Positions 37,270 to 44,800 of a DNA stretch of 64,000 bases are shown here, in pieces (position 1 is the first letter of the stretch; every line of letters begins with the position of its first letter). A program made the position numbers and the translations under genes. The notes below the pieces were generated by a model. The model was not told where the DNA came from and searched no databases. It saw only the letters and a list, made by a program, of their open reading frames with translations. Location of the stretch: assembly GCF_052115025.1 (NCBI RefSeq), contig NZ_JBFRFW010000022.1:24854-88853 (forward strand), in the 5' to 3' direction. Origin of the DNA: Bradyrhizobium_A sp052115025. Its GTDB lineage: Bacteria > Pseudomonadota > Alphaproteobacteria > Rhizobiales > Xanthobacteraceae.

Positions 37270-37653
37270 ATGAACCTCATTCAAGAGCTTGAGAACGAGC
37301 AGCTCGAGAAGCTCACCGCCGGCCGGGAGATTCCGGACTTTGGACCGGGCGACACCGTCGTCGTCAATGTGAAGGTCAAGGAAGGCGATCGTACCCGCGT
37401 GCAGGCCTATGAAGGCGTCTGCATCGGCCGTCAGGGCGGCGGCATCCACCAGAGCTTCACCGTTCGCAAGATCTCCTATGGCGAGGGTGTCGAGCGCGTG
37501 TTCCCGCTGTACTCGCCGATGATCGACGCCATCAAGGTGGTGCGCCGCGGCAAGGTGCGTCGCGCGAAGCTGTATTACCTGCGTGGCCTGCGCGGCAAGT
37601 CTGCCCGCATCGTCGAGCGTCAGGATCGCCAGGTGGCCGCGTCGGGCGAGTAA
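37270..37653 (+). CDS. rplS: 50S ribosomal protein L19
   Basis: Large-subunit protein of 127 residues at the 30S-50S interface: MNLIQELENEQLEKLTAGREIPDFGPGDTVVVNVKVKEGDRTRVQAYEGVCIG, then FTVRKISYGEGVERVFPLYSP and KLYYLRGLRGKSARI. GGAGATTTCACG precedes the ATG. Ends with a strong terminator at 37680. Confidence 0.97.
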   Translation: MNLIQELENEQLEKLTAGREIPDFGPGDTVVVNVKVKEGDRTRVQAYEGVCIGRQGGGIHQSFTVRKISYGEGVERVFPLYSPMIDAIKVVRRGKVRRAKLYYLRGLRGKSARIVERQDRQVAASGE

Positions 37654-37679
37654 TCGCCCCCACCCTCGCGAGTTGCGAC

Positions 37680-37710
37680 AAGCGCGGCCGAACGGCCGCG
37701 CTTTTTGTTT
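37680..37710 (+). terminator. Rho-independent terminator after rplS
   Basis: AGCGCGGCC (37681-37689) pairs with GGCCGCGCT (37694-37702) around GAAC and is followed by TTTTGTTT. Confidence 0.9.
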
Positions 37711-38002
37711 GTCCCGCATCCATGGGACCTCAGCCACGCGCGACGTTCGATTGTCGCGCCCGCGCACGGTGTGATAGACAACTAGAATGGTTCCAGAGAT
37801 CGACATCGCCGGCCTGCCGACGCAGCGGATCGTCCTCGACGATCACCGCCGCCTGCCCTGGCGATTCTATGGACGGTTTACCGCCTCGATCGCCGCCGGC
37901 CTTTGATGCGCTTGCGCTCACGGCGCCGCTTTTCCGGCCTGACGGCCGACACCATTCCACTTGTTTTCATGTCACCTGTTTTTCGCTGAGGGACCGAAAC
38001 CG
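37711..38002. other. rplS-leuC intergenic region
   Basis: Contains the leuC leader. An open frame of 39 codons (37787-37906, MVPEIDIAGLPTQRIV...) is present but has no ribosome site and no run of Leu codons, so I do not call it a gene or a leucine attenuator peptide. GAGGGACCG just before 38003 is the leuC ribosome site. Confidence 0.4.
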
Positions 38003-39412
38003 ATGTCCGCCAAACCGACCACGCTGTACGACAAGATCTGGAACGACCACCTGGTCGACGAGCAGCCCGACGGCACCTGCCTGCTCTACATCGACCGTCA
38101 TCTCGTCCATGAGGTGACCTCGCCCCAGGCGTTCGAAGGTCTGCGCACCGCCGGGCGCAAGGTGCACGCGCCGGAGAAGACGCTCGCCGTCGTCGACCAC
38201 AACGTGCCGACCACCGATCGCAGCAAGCCCAATCCCGATCCGGAGAGCGCCGAGCAGATCAAGACGCTGGCCGAGAACGCCCGCGACTTCGGCATCGAGT
38301 ACTACGACGAGTTCGACAAGCGGCAGGGCGTCGTCCACATCATCGGGCCAGAGCAAGGCTTCACCCTGCCGGGCACCACGATCGTGTGCGGCGACAGCCA
38401 CACCTCGACCCATGGCGCGTTCGGTGCGCTGGCGCATGGCATCGGCACCTCCGAGGTCGAACATGTGCTCGCGACCCAGACGCTGATCCAGAAGAAGGCC
38501 AAGAACATGCGCGCCGTCGTCGACGGCACGCTGCCCGAAGGCGTCACCGCCAAGGACATCATCCTCGCCATCATCGGCGAGATCGGCACCGCGGGCGGCA
38601 CCGGCCATGTGCTGGAGTACAGCGGCGAGGCGATCCGGGCGCTGTCGATGGAAGGCCGCATGACCGTGTGCAACATGTCGATCGAGGGCGGCGCTCGCGC
38701 CGGTCTCGTCGCGCCGGACCAGAAGGCGTTCGACTTCCTCAAGGGCCGTCCGAAATCGCCGAAGGGCGCCGACTGGGACGCCGCGATGCGTTACTGGGAA
38801 ACCCTGCGCACGGACGACGGCGCGCATTTCGACGCCGAGATCCGCCTCGACGCCGCCAAGCTGCCGCCGATCGTGACCTGGGGCACCTCGCCCGAGGACG
38901 TCATCTCCATCACCGGCGTGGTGCCGAATCCCGACGACATCGCCGAGGAGACCAAGCGCGCGTCCAAGCATCGCGCGCTGCAGTATATGGGCCTCGTCGC
39001 CGGCACCAAGATCACCGACATCAAGCTCGACCGCGTCTTCATCGGCTCGTGCACCAACGGCCGCATCGAGGACCTGCGCGCAGCGGCCAAGATGATCGGC
39101 GGCCGCACCGTCAACGCCAATGTCAGCGCGATGATCGTGCCGGGCTCGGGCCTCGTGAAGGAGCAGGCGGAAGCCGAGGGCCTCGACAAGATCTTCAAGG
39201 CGGCCGGCTTCGAGTGGCGTGAACCGGGCTGCTCGATGTGCCTCGCGATGAACCCGGACAAGCTGGCGCCGGGCGAGCGCTGCGCCTCGACCTCCAACCG
39301 CAACTTCGAAGGCCGCCAGGGCTTCAAGGGCCGCACCCACCTGGTGTCGCCGGCGATGGCGGCGGCGGCGGCGATCGCCGGCCACTTCGTCGACATCCGC
39401 GACTGGCACTGA
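38003..39412 (+). CDS. leuC: 3-isopropylmalate dehydratase large subunit
   Basis: Aconitase-family subunit of 469 residues that, with LeuD, converts 2- to 3-isopropylmalate in leucine synthesis. VCGDSHTSTHGAFGALAHGIGTSEVEHV, the iron-sulfur cysteines FIGSCTNGR (about residue 350) and GCSMCLAMN (about 410-413), and the C-terminal ASTSNRNFEGRQGFKGRTHLVSP are all present. leuD lies 2.5 kb downstream, separated by small genes, and leuB at 47083 on the other strand. Confidence 0.97.
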   Translation: MSAKPTTLYDKIWNDHLVDEQPDGTCLLYIDRHLVHEVTSPQAFEGLRTAGRKVHAPEKTLAVVDHNVPTTDRSKPNPDPESAEQIKTLAENARDFGIEYYDEFDKRQGVVHIIGPEQGFTLPGTTIVCGDSHTSTHGAFGALAHGIGTSEVEHVLATQTLIQKKAKNMRAVVDGTLPEGVTAKDIILAIIGEIGTAGGTGHVLEYSGEAIRALSMEGRMTVCNMSIEGGARAGLVAPDQKAFDFLKGRPKSPKGADWDAAMRYWETLRTDDGAHFDAEIRLDAAKLPPIVTWGTSPEDVISITGVVPNPDDIAEETKRASKHRALQYMGLVAGTKITDIKLDRVFIGSCTNGRIEDLRAAAKMIGGRTVNANVSAMIVPGSGLVKEQAEAEGLDKIFKAAGFEWREPGCSMCLAMNPDKLAPGERCASTSNRNFEGRQGFKGRTHLVSPAMAAAAAIAGHFVDIRDWH

Positions 39413-39458
39413 AAACCGCAGCGGCATCCTCGCCGCCGCACGCGATCAACAAAACAGA

Positions 39459-39491
39459 AGCGGCCGCATCATCGATGCGGCCGCTTTTTTT
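39459..39491 (+). terminator. Rho-independent terminator after leuC
   Basis: AAGCGGCCGCAT and ATGCGGCCGCTT pair perfectly (39459-39486) around CATC, then a run of T residues. Confidence 0.92.
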
Positions 39492-39517
39492 GATTCCGTG
39501 AGATGGCGCCGCTGCGC

Positions 39518-40039
39518 TTACCAGCCGAAGCCGAACGTGAAGCCGTGGAACGGGCCCCAGCCGGACGAATAATACGGCCGGTAGTAGTAGGGGCGGCCAT
39601 AATACTCGCGGTACGCACCGGGACCGTAATAATAAGCCGGCGGGTGATAGATGTATTCCGGCTCCGGATCCTCGACATAGGTCGGCCCCATCGCGCGGCG
39701 GTAGACACGCGGCCTGGCATGCGCCTGACGCCGCGCCTTCCTGGCCGGACGCGCTTCCTTCGCGGGGGCAGCCGCAGCTTTCGCGGACGATGACGGCGTG
39801 GCCGGTGCTGCGGATGTCGCCGGCGCGGGATCGGCCGGCTTGCTCGACGCGGCCGGGCCCGGCGCAGGCGCGGCCGGCGAAGATGTCGCAGGCGCGGGTG
39901 ACGCCGGCGCGGACGACGAGGGAGCCGGCGCAGCAGCGGCCGGCGCACCGGCCGACGGCGTCTCCGCCGCCTGCGAGACGGCCACACAGGTCGCCGAGAT
40001 CAACGCGGCCGCAGCGATCGCACCGATCAGCGATTTCAT
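39518..40039 (-). CDS. Secreted Ala/Pro-rich, Tyr-rich C-terminus hypothetical protein
   Basis: Protein of 173 residues with a signal peptide (MKSLIGAIAAAALISATCVAVSQAA). A long Ala/Pro/Ser linker (residues 26-95) follows, then a basic patch (RPARKARRQAHARPRVYRR), and finally a Tyr/Gly/Pro-rich tail (YIYHPPAYYYGPGAYREYYGRPYYYRPYY...FGFGW). AAGGAG precedes the ATG at 40039. No domain recognised. The composition suggests a flexible, envelope-associated protein that could contact peptidoglycan or metals. Confidence 0.65.
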   Translation of the reverse strand: MKSLIGAIAAAALISATCVAVSQAAETPSAGAPAAAAPAPSSSAPASPAPATSSPAAPAPGPAASSKPADPAPATSAAPATPSSSAKAAAAPAKEARPARKARRQAHARPRVYRRAMGPTYVEDPEPEYIYHPPAYYYGPGAYREYYGRPYYYRPYYSSGWGPFHGFTFGFGW

Positions 40040-40216
40040 CAGACACTCCTTGTGCTTCCGGTTGCCCGACAGGATATCGGACGCGCCGCCGCCACACCAG
40101 ACGCGCGGCACCCGGTCAAAAGCTATCTGCGGACGCAACATGGCACGAGCAAGGCCCGCGCCGTGGTGGCGGGCGCGAACCTTGCGCAAAGGAGATCGAA
40201 CGACGTCAGAAAAAAG

Positions 40217-40468
40217 TTACCAGTGGCGGTGATGCCAGCGATGGTGCCGCCAGTGGCGATGGCGCCAATGATGATGACGGTGCCAGTGATGCCGCCGCCA
40301 ATGATGGTGATGCCAGCGCACCTCGGTGGTCATGCCGAGATGTTCGGACGCCGTCCTGGTCGTCGCGGCGGTGGCCGGGTTCGCGAGCGAAAAGGCTTGC
40401 GCCGAGCCGACGGGCGCTGCAACGGCGAGCAGTCCCACCACTGCGAACATGCCGAGAATTTTCTTCAT
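40217..40468 (-). CDS. Secreted His/Trp/Arg-only peptide
   Basis: Protein of 83 residues. The signal peptide (MKKILGMFAVVGLLAVAAPVGSAQA) and a short linker lead into a C-terminal 32-residue tail made only of His (17), Arg (8) and Trp (7), with Trp every 5-6 residues. AGGAGG lies upstream of the ATG. Such tails may bind Ni, Zn, Cu or haem, or membranes; none is demonstrated. Related His-rich secreted peptides are seen in Bradyrhizobium relatives. The coding DNA is a low-complexity GGTG/CAT repeat. Confidence 0.65.
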   Translation of the reverse strand: MKKILGMFAVVGLLAVAAPVGSAQAFSLANPATAATTRTASEHLGMTTEVRWHHHHWRRHHWHRHHHWRHRHWRHHRWHHRHW

Positions 40469-40795
40469 GTAGCGATCCTCCTGACGATGAGCGCTTGATC
40501 AACGCCCGAGCCGGACATTGTTCCGGAACGACATCGCCTTAACGCTAGGCATGCGCGCGTGAACGCGGCCTGAATGCGCTTGTCAGTTACATGAACGACC
40601 GATCGCGATGGACACACTCGGAAATGCCGTTGTCGATCACGGACATCCGCAACATGAACCGCGGTGGGAAATCGCATCGACAGGCCGCGTCATCACGGCG
40701 ACTGCAATGATCCTGCGCGGCACGCGTTTGTGATCACCAGTCTCTCGCATTCCTGCCGCCCAGCAAGGACGACAGAGTGCGGGGCCGGATCGAGC
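40469..40795. promoter_or_regulatory. Upstream region of the His-rich peptide gene with spaced TGAAC repeats
   Basis: No gene is supported in these 327 bases. TGAAC (40560-40564), TGAAT (40571-40575) and TGAAC (40592-40596) are spaced 11 and 21 bases, i.e. on one helix face. A similar pair occurs at 63558-63573 upstream of another secreted-protein gene. This could be a response-regulator binding array. Confidence 0.35.
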
Positions 40796-41095
40796 TCAGC
40801 CCGGCTCCCACCAGCACTGCATGCGCGGCACGATGACCGTGCCCGCGACGCGGTGCTCCTGCTCGTAGTGCGCCACACACTGGCGCACCGCATTGGGGCC
40901 CAATGCGCGGTTGATCGGATGCACCCGCAGCCGGGTCGGACTGCGCCGGCGGGTGGGCGCCGACTCCACAGGTGAAGTTTCGGACGACACGCCGTCTCGC
41001 GCCACGGACTGCGCGCTGGCCGGGCCGAGCGTCAGGAGCCCGGTGAGCAGCATTGCGCCGCCGGTGATCCCCAATGCCAGTGTCCTGATCCGCAT
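40796..41095 (-). CDS. Small secreted hypothetical protein with two cysteines
   Basis: Protein of 99 residues. The signal peptide (MRIRTLALGITGGAMLLTGLLTLGPASAQ) is followed by an Arg/Ser/Thr-rich spacer and a C-terminal segment, AVRQCVAHYEQEHRVAGTVIVPRMQCWW, whose two Cys (22 residues apart) could form a disulfide. GGCGGGG precedes the ATG at 41095. No family recognised. Confidence 0.6.
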   Translation of the reverse strand: MRIRTLALGITGGAMLLTGLLTLGPASAQSVARDGVSSETSPVESAPTRRRSPTRLRVHPINRALGPNAVRQCVAHYEQEHRVAGTVIVPRMQCWWEPG

Positions 41096-41205
41096 GTCCC
41101 CGCCCTTACCCGATCCCCGTTCAAGCCGGCGCCACGCTCTCCGATTAGGGCGCGCGCGTCAACCGGCCGCTTGGCCCGGGAACGCCGCTGTCCTAATGAT
41201 GAGGA

Positions 41206-41613
41206 ATGACCGATCCCGTCTGGATATCCGCCAAAGCCCCCTCGCTGGCCGAGCTGGAAGCCATGGCCCACCACGTGTTCGACCGCCTGCCGCAGGGCTT
41301 CCGCGCCATGTGCGAGGGGCTGATCATCCAGGTCGACGATTTTCCGACCGAGGAGGTGCTGGATGCGCTGGGCGCGGAGAGCGAATTCGACGTGCTCGGC
41401 CTGTTCCAGGGGGTCGGCCTGCCGTTCCGCAGTGTCGACGAGGTCGCCCCGCTGCCCAACATGATCTGGCTCTACCGCCGCCCGATCCTCGACTACTGGG
41501 CGGAACACGACGAGACGCTCGGCCGGATCGTCCGCCATGTGCTGGTCCATGAGATCGGCCACCATTTCGGCCTGTCCGACGCCGACATGGAGGCGATCGA
41601 GGCCCGGGCCTGA
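41206..41613 (+). CDS. Zincin-like metallopeptidase family protein
   Basis: Protein of 135 residues with the minimal zincin motif HVLVHEIGHHFGLSDADME (about residues 112-130): HExxH supplies two zinc ligands and the catalytic Glu, and a later Asp is the third ligand in this family (metallopeptidase family PF06262). NMIWLYRRPILDYWAEHDE precedes it. Cytoplasmic; the substrate is unknown. Confidence 0.85.
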   Translation: MTDPVWISAKAPSLAELEAMAHHVFDRLPQGFRAMCEGLIIQVDDFPTEEVLDALGAESEFDVLGLFQGVGLPFRSVDEVAPLPNMIWLYRRPILDYWAEHDETLGRIVRHVLVHEIGHHFGLSDADMEAIEARA

Positions 41614-41647
41614 CACTGGCGGGGGGGTCTGCAGGCCGGTAGGAGGG

Positions 41648-41726
41648 CTGGTGCCGCCGATCTGAAGTCCCTGCACCGCGAGCCGCAATCTCGTCCCAGG
41701 GACTTCAGATCGAAAAGCGGCACCAG
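41648..41726 (+). repeat. Two-tier hairpin A upstream of leuD
   Basis: Outer arms CTGGTGCCGC (41648-41657) and GCGGCACCAG (41717-41726) pair perfectly over 10 bp. Inner arms GATCTGAAGTCCCTG (41659-41673) and CAGGGACTTCAGATC (41697-41711) pair over 15 bp. An asymmetric bulge (1 versus 5 bases, GAAAA) lies between, with a loop of 23 bases. Probably a unit of a dispersed palindromic repeat family. Confidence 0.85.
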
Positions 41727-41739
41727 AATCATATGTTTG

Positions 41740-41815
41740 CCAGTGCCCTTTGCTTTTCGACGTTCGTGAAAGAGTTTGCCGCGATGTGTCACGAACGTCG
41801 AAAAGCGGGTACTGG
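41740..41815 (+). repeat. Two-tier hairpin B upstream of leuD
   Basis: Outer arms CCAGTGCCC (41740-41748) and GGGTACTGG (41807-41815) pair with one G-U. Inner arms GCTTTTCGACGTTCGTGA (41752-41769) and TCACGAACGTCGAAAAGC (41789-41806) pair over 18 bp, with a loop of 19 bases. Same architecture as hairpin A; both right arms end in a CGAAAAGCGG-then-AC-then-G pattern. It ends about 80 bases before the leuD start. Confidence 0.85.
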
Positions 41816-41895
41816 TATGCGATTTCGGCCTTTAACCCCTTGCCCAATCGCGATAATAAAGCCCTCTCAATCAGGCACTGTTCGGGATCACGACG

Positions 41896-42501
41896 ATGGA
41901 AAAATTCACCGTGCTGGAGGGCGTCGCGGCGCCGCTGCGGATCATCAATGTCGACACCGACATGATCATTCCCAAGCAGTACCTCAAGACCATCAAGCGG
42001 ACCGGCCTCGGCAAGGGCCTGTTCTCCGAGCAGCGCTACAACGACGACGGCAGCGAGAACCCGGACTTCGTGCTCAACCAGCCGTCGTACCGCAACGCCA
42101 AGGTCCTGGTGGCCGGCGACAATTTCGGCTGCGGCTCGAGCCGTGAGCATGCCCCCTGGGCGCTCGCCGATTTCGGCATCCGCTGCATCATCTCGACGTC
42201 GTTCGGCGACATCTTCTACAACAACTGCTTCAAGAACGGCTTGCTGCCGATCCGCGTGTCGCAGGAAGACCTCGAGAAGCTGTTCGACGACGCCGAGCGC
42301 GGCTCCAACGCCACGCTGACCATCGATCTCGCCAACCAGGAGATCCGCGGTCCCGACGGCGGCACGGTCAAGTTCGAGATCGATGCCTTCCGCAAGCACT
42401 GCCTGCTCAATGGGCTCGATGACATCGGCCTGACCAAGCAGAAGAGCGCGGCGATCGCCAGCTTCGAGACCAAGGCCCAGACCGCGCGGCCCTGGCTGTA
42501 A
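41896..42501 (+). CDS. leuD: 3-isopropylmalate dehydratase small subunit
   Basis: Swivel-domain partner of LeuC, 201 residues: MEKFTVLEGVAAPLRIINVDTDMIIPKQYL, the substrate-binding GDNFGCGSSREHAPWAL and SFGDIFYNNCFKNGLLPI. Needed together with leuC for the second leucine-pathway step. It is separated from leuC by four other genes and preceded by two large hairpins that could affect its mRNA. Confidence 0.97.
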   Translation: MEKFTVLEGVAAPLRIINVDTDMIIPKQYLKTIKRTGLGKGLFSEQRYNDDGSENPDFVLNQPSYRNAKVLVAGDNFGCGSSREHAPWALADFGIRCIISTSFGDIFYNNCFKNGLLPIRVSQEDLEKLFDDAERGSNATLTIDLANQEIRGPDGGTVKFEIDAFRKHCLLNGLDDIGLTKQKSAAIASFETKAQTARPWL

Positions 42502-42545
42502 GCAGAACGCGTTCGGCCTTTAAGGCAAAGCGCATTTCCAGACAT

Positions 42546-42645
42546 CTGCGTCATTGCCGGGCTTGACCCGGCAATCCAGCTTGCCGCTCCGTCGTCGCAA
42601 CTTCATTCATAGCTGGATCACCGGGTCGCGGCGCTGACGCATGAG
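42546..42645 (-). repeat. Intergenic two-module palindromic repeat, copy 2
   Basis: Reverse orientation relative to the copy at 31451-31557. TGCGTCATTGCCGGG-CTTGA-CCCGGCA lies at 42547-42573, then CCAGC, and after about 35 bases AGCTGGATCACCGGGTCGCGG (42611 onward). The joining segment differs between copies. It lies between leuD and the convergent CitE-like gene. Confidence 0.8.
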
Positions 42646-42706
42646 TGCGAACACCTCGCCTTGTTCGTGACGAGCGTCCGCATACCCGACGTTTTCACCG
42701 TTTCGT

Positions 42707-43585
42707 TTAGCCGCCCATTGCCGCAATCGCATCGGCGATCGCGATCGTCCGTTTGGCGATCTCGGCATGCAGCCGCTCGACCATGCGGCCGTCGAGCTGG
42801 ATCGCGCCGCGTCCGGCGTTCTCGGGCTGGGCGAACGCTGCGAGAATCTTGCGCGCCTGCGCGACCTCGTCGGCCGGCGGCGTGAACGCGGCGTTGCAGG
42901 CCTCGATCTGGCTGGGATGGATCAGCGTCTTGCCGTCGAAGCCCATGTCGCGGCTTTGCGCGCACTCGGCGGCGAAGCCCGCGGCGTTGCTGAAATCGCT
43001 GTAGGGACCGTCGAGAATCTCGAGCCCGTAGGCATGAGCGGCGAGGATGCAGGAGGTGTAGAACGGCAGCATGGTGGCGCGGCCCTCGACCATGCGGATG
43101 CGCGTCTCGCGCGCAATGTCGTTGGGCCCCATCACATAGCCCGCGAGCCGCATCTCCGGACGCTGCGCCTGCGCCGACAGCTCCTCGACCCGCAGGATCG
43201 CGAACGCCGTCTCGATCATCGCCCAGACCTTGAGCGAGGCCGGCGCGGCATGCCCAGCAAGACGATCGGCCACGGATGCGAGATCGGCGACGCTGGAGAC
43301 CTTGGGCACCAGGACGCCATCGGGTACCGCTTTCGCCGCCATCGCGAGATCGTCTTCCCACCACGGCGTGTCCAGCCCGTTGATGCGGATCAGCACCTCG
43401 CGCTTGCCGAAACCGCCGGCCGCGATCGCCTGGGCGATCTGGTCGCGCGCCACGCCCTTGGCGTCGGGTGCGACCGCGTCCTCGAGATCCAGGATGATGC
43501 CGTCGGCCGGCAGGGTCCGGGCTTTTTCCAGCGCCCGGAGGTTCGATCCTGGCATGAACAGCAGGCTGCGGCGCGGACGGATCAT
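42707..43585 (-). CDS. HpcH/HpaI-family CitE-like CoA ester lyase
   Basis: TIM-barrel protein of about 292 residues from ATG 43585 (GGGGAG upstream). RPRRSLLFMPGSNLRALEKA, ADGIILDLEDAVAPD, REVLIRINGLDTPWW, VWAMIETAFAIL and DGKTLIHPSQIEACNAAF match the citrate-lyase beta / malyl-CoA lyase family, with the Mg-binding Glu and Asp in place. The natural CoA ester (citramalyl-, malyl- or citryl-CoA) cannot be told. No citD/citF partners are visible, so it is a stand-alone CitE-like enzyme. Divergent from the carbonic anhydrase gene. Confidence 0.87.
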   Translation of the reverse strand: MIRPRRSLLFMPGSNLRALEKARTLPADGIILDLEDAVAPDAKGVARDQIAQAIAAGGFGKREVLIRINGLDTPWWEDDLAMAAKAVPDGVLVPKVSSVADLASVADRLAGHAAPASLKVWAMIETAFAILRVEELSAQAQRPEMRLAGYVMGPNDIARETRIRMVEGRATMLPFYTSCILAAHAYGLEILDGPYSDFSNAAGFAAECAQSRDMGFDGKTLIHPSQIEACNAAFTPPADEVAQARKILAAFAQPENAGRGAIQLDGRMVERLHAEIAKRTIAIADAIAAMGG

Positions 43586-43720
43586 CTTCGGATCTCCCCG
43601 GAAACGGAACCTGCGCGATAGCATTTCGGCGAGCGAACCGGAAGACTTGTTACAAACCCCTGCTTATGATTAGCCATCGGCAGTTTTCGGCCAATTTCCC
43701 TGTGACCAGCGAGCCCAGCC

Positions 43721-44362
43721 ATGTCGCCATTCCCGCAACAACTCGTCACCGGCTACCGGACCTTCGCGACCCAACGCCTGCCGACCGAGCAGAGCCGTTA
43801 CCGCGAGTTGTCGGAGCGCGGCCAGGCGCCGGAAGTCATGGTGATCGGCTGCTGCGATTCCCGCGTGTCGCCGGAGGTGATTTTCGACGCCGGCCCCGGC
43901 GAATTGTTCATCGTGCGCAACGTCGCCAACCTCGTGCCGCCCTATGCGCCCGACGGTGAGGCGCACGGCGTCTCGGCCGCGCTCGAGTTCGCGGTGCAGG
44001 TGCTGCGCGTCAAGCATATCGTGGTGCTGGGGCATGCCCAGTGCGGCGGCATCAAGGCCTTGGCGCAGGACAGTGCACCGCTGTCGCCCGGCGACTTCAT
44101 CGGCAAATGGATGTCGCTGCTGGAGCCGACGGTGGCGGAAGCCGCCCGCGGCCCCAACGAGGCGCTGCAGGACTTCATCACCCGGCTCGAGAAGAAGGCG
44201 GTGACCACCAGCCTGCGCAACCTGATGACCTTCCCCTGCATCCAGGTGCTGGCCGAGCGCGGCAAGCTGCAGCTGCATGGCGCCTATTTCGGCGTGGCGC
44301 ACGGCTCGCTCGCGGTGCTGGACGAAGCGACCGGCGAATTCAATCCGGTCGAGACGACCTGA
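43721..44362 (+). CDS. Beta-class carbonic anhydrase
   Basis: Zinc enzyme of 213 residues hydrating CO2 to bicarbonate. The zinc ligands and the Asp-Arg pair are in GCCDSRVSPEVIFDAGPGELFIVRNVAN (Cys 44, Asp 46, Arg 48) and LGHAQCGGIKA (His 105, Cys 108). Cytoplasmic, without a signal peptide. It probably supplies bicarbonate to carboxylases. A divergent CitE-like gene starts 135 bases away. Confidence 0.95.
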   Translation: MSPFPQQLVTGYRTFATQRLPTEQSRYRELSERGQAPEVMVIGCCDSRVSPEVIFDAGPGELFIVRNVANLVPPYAPDGEAHGVSAALEFAVQVLRVKHIVVLGHAQCGGIKALAQDSAPLSPGDFIGKWMSLLEPTVAEAARGPNEALQDFITRLEKKAVTTSLRNLMTFPCIQVLAERGKLQLHGAYFGVAHGSLAVLDEATGEFNPVETT

Positions 44363-44476
44363 TCGCCCTGCCGCGACATTTTGCCGAATATGGCCTCGCT
44401 TGCGCAATCGTGAGCAGCCGCGATCCGGCCATGCGGCTATGATCGCATCATGATCGCGCAACTGCGAGGCTTTCCG

Positions 44477-44722
44477 ATGTCTGCTGTCACCGCGCGGGCG
44501 ACCGTGCTCGCGGTTGTCGTCGCCAGCACTGTCCTGTCGCCCGCGATGGCCGCGCGGACGGCACCGCCACGGCCCAGCGGCCCGCCACCGTTCTGCATCT
44601 CCCGCGGCGGCGGCGACGGAGCCTCAGGCGTCTATACCGACTGCCGCTACTACGACTATCAGAGCTGCATCCAGGCCGCGATCGAACGCGGCAACTGCGT
44701 GCGCAACATCAACGCGCGCTAA
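44477..44722 (+). CDS. DUF3551 small secreted protein
   Basis: Protein of about 81 residues. A signal peptide (MSAVTARATVLAVVVASTVLSPAMAA) is followed by PPFCISRGGG, GVYTDCRYYDYQSCIQAAIERGNCVRN. The four-Cys pattern is that of DUF3551, a small exported family abundant in Bradyrhizobium relatives. No function known. An upstream in-frame ATG at 44450 would spoil the signal peptide. It shares a bidirectional terminator with convergent asd. Confidence 0.75.
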   Translation: MSAVTARATVLAVVVASTVLSPAMAARTAPPRPSGPPPFCISRGGGDGASGVYTDCRYYDYQSCIQAAIERGNCVRNINAR

Positions 44723-44744
44723 CCGCACAGCCTTCCGGCCAAAC

Positions 44745-44776
44745 AAAAGCGCGACCGCCGCAGCGGCCGCGCTTTC
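44745..44776. terminator. Bidirectional terminator between DUF3551 gene and asd
   Basis: AAAGCGCGACCGC and GCGGCCGCGCTTT pair with one mismatch. On the minus strand it is followed by TTTTGTTT, serving asd; on the plus strand the T run is shorter. Confidence 0.8.
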
Positions 44777-44800
44777 GAAAGCGACGCAGAATAGCGGCGA

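Noticed and set aside
37787..37906. 39-codon frame upstream of leuC, considered as a leucine attenuation peptide
   Set aside because: No Leu codon run, no ribosome site and no terminator/antiterminator pair before leuC.
40217..40330. Low-complexity GGTG/CAT DNA considered as a CRISPR-like or tandem repeat array
   Set aside because: Repeats are irregular and explained by His/Trp/Arg codons of the secreted peptide; no constant repeat with unique spacers.
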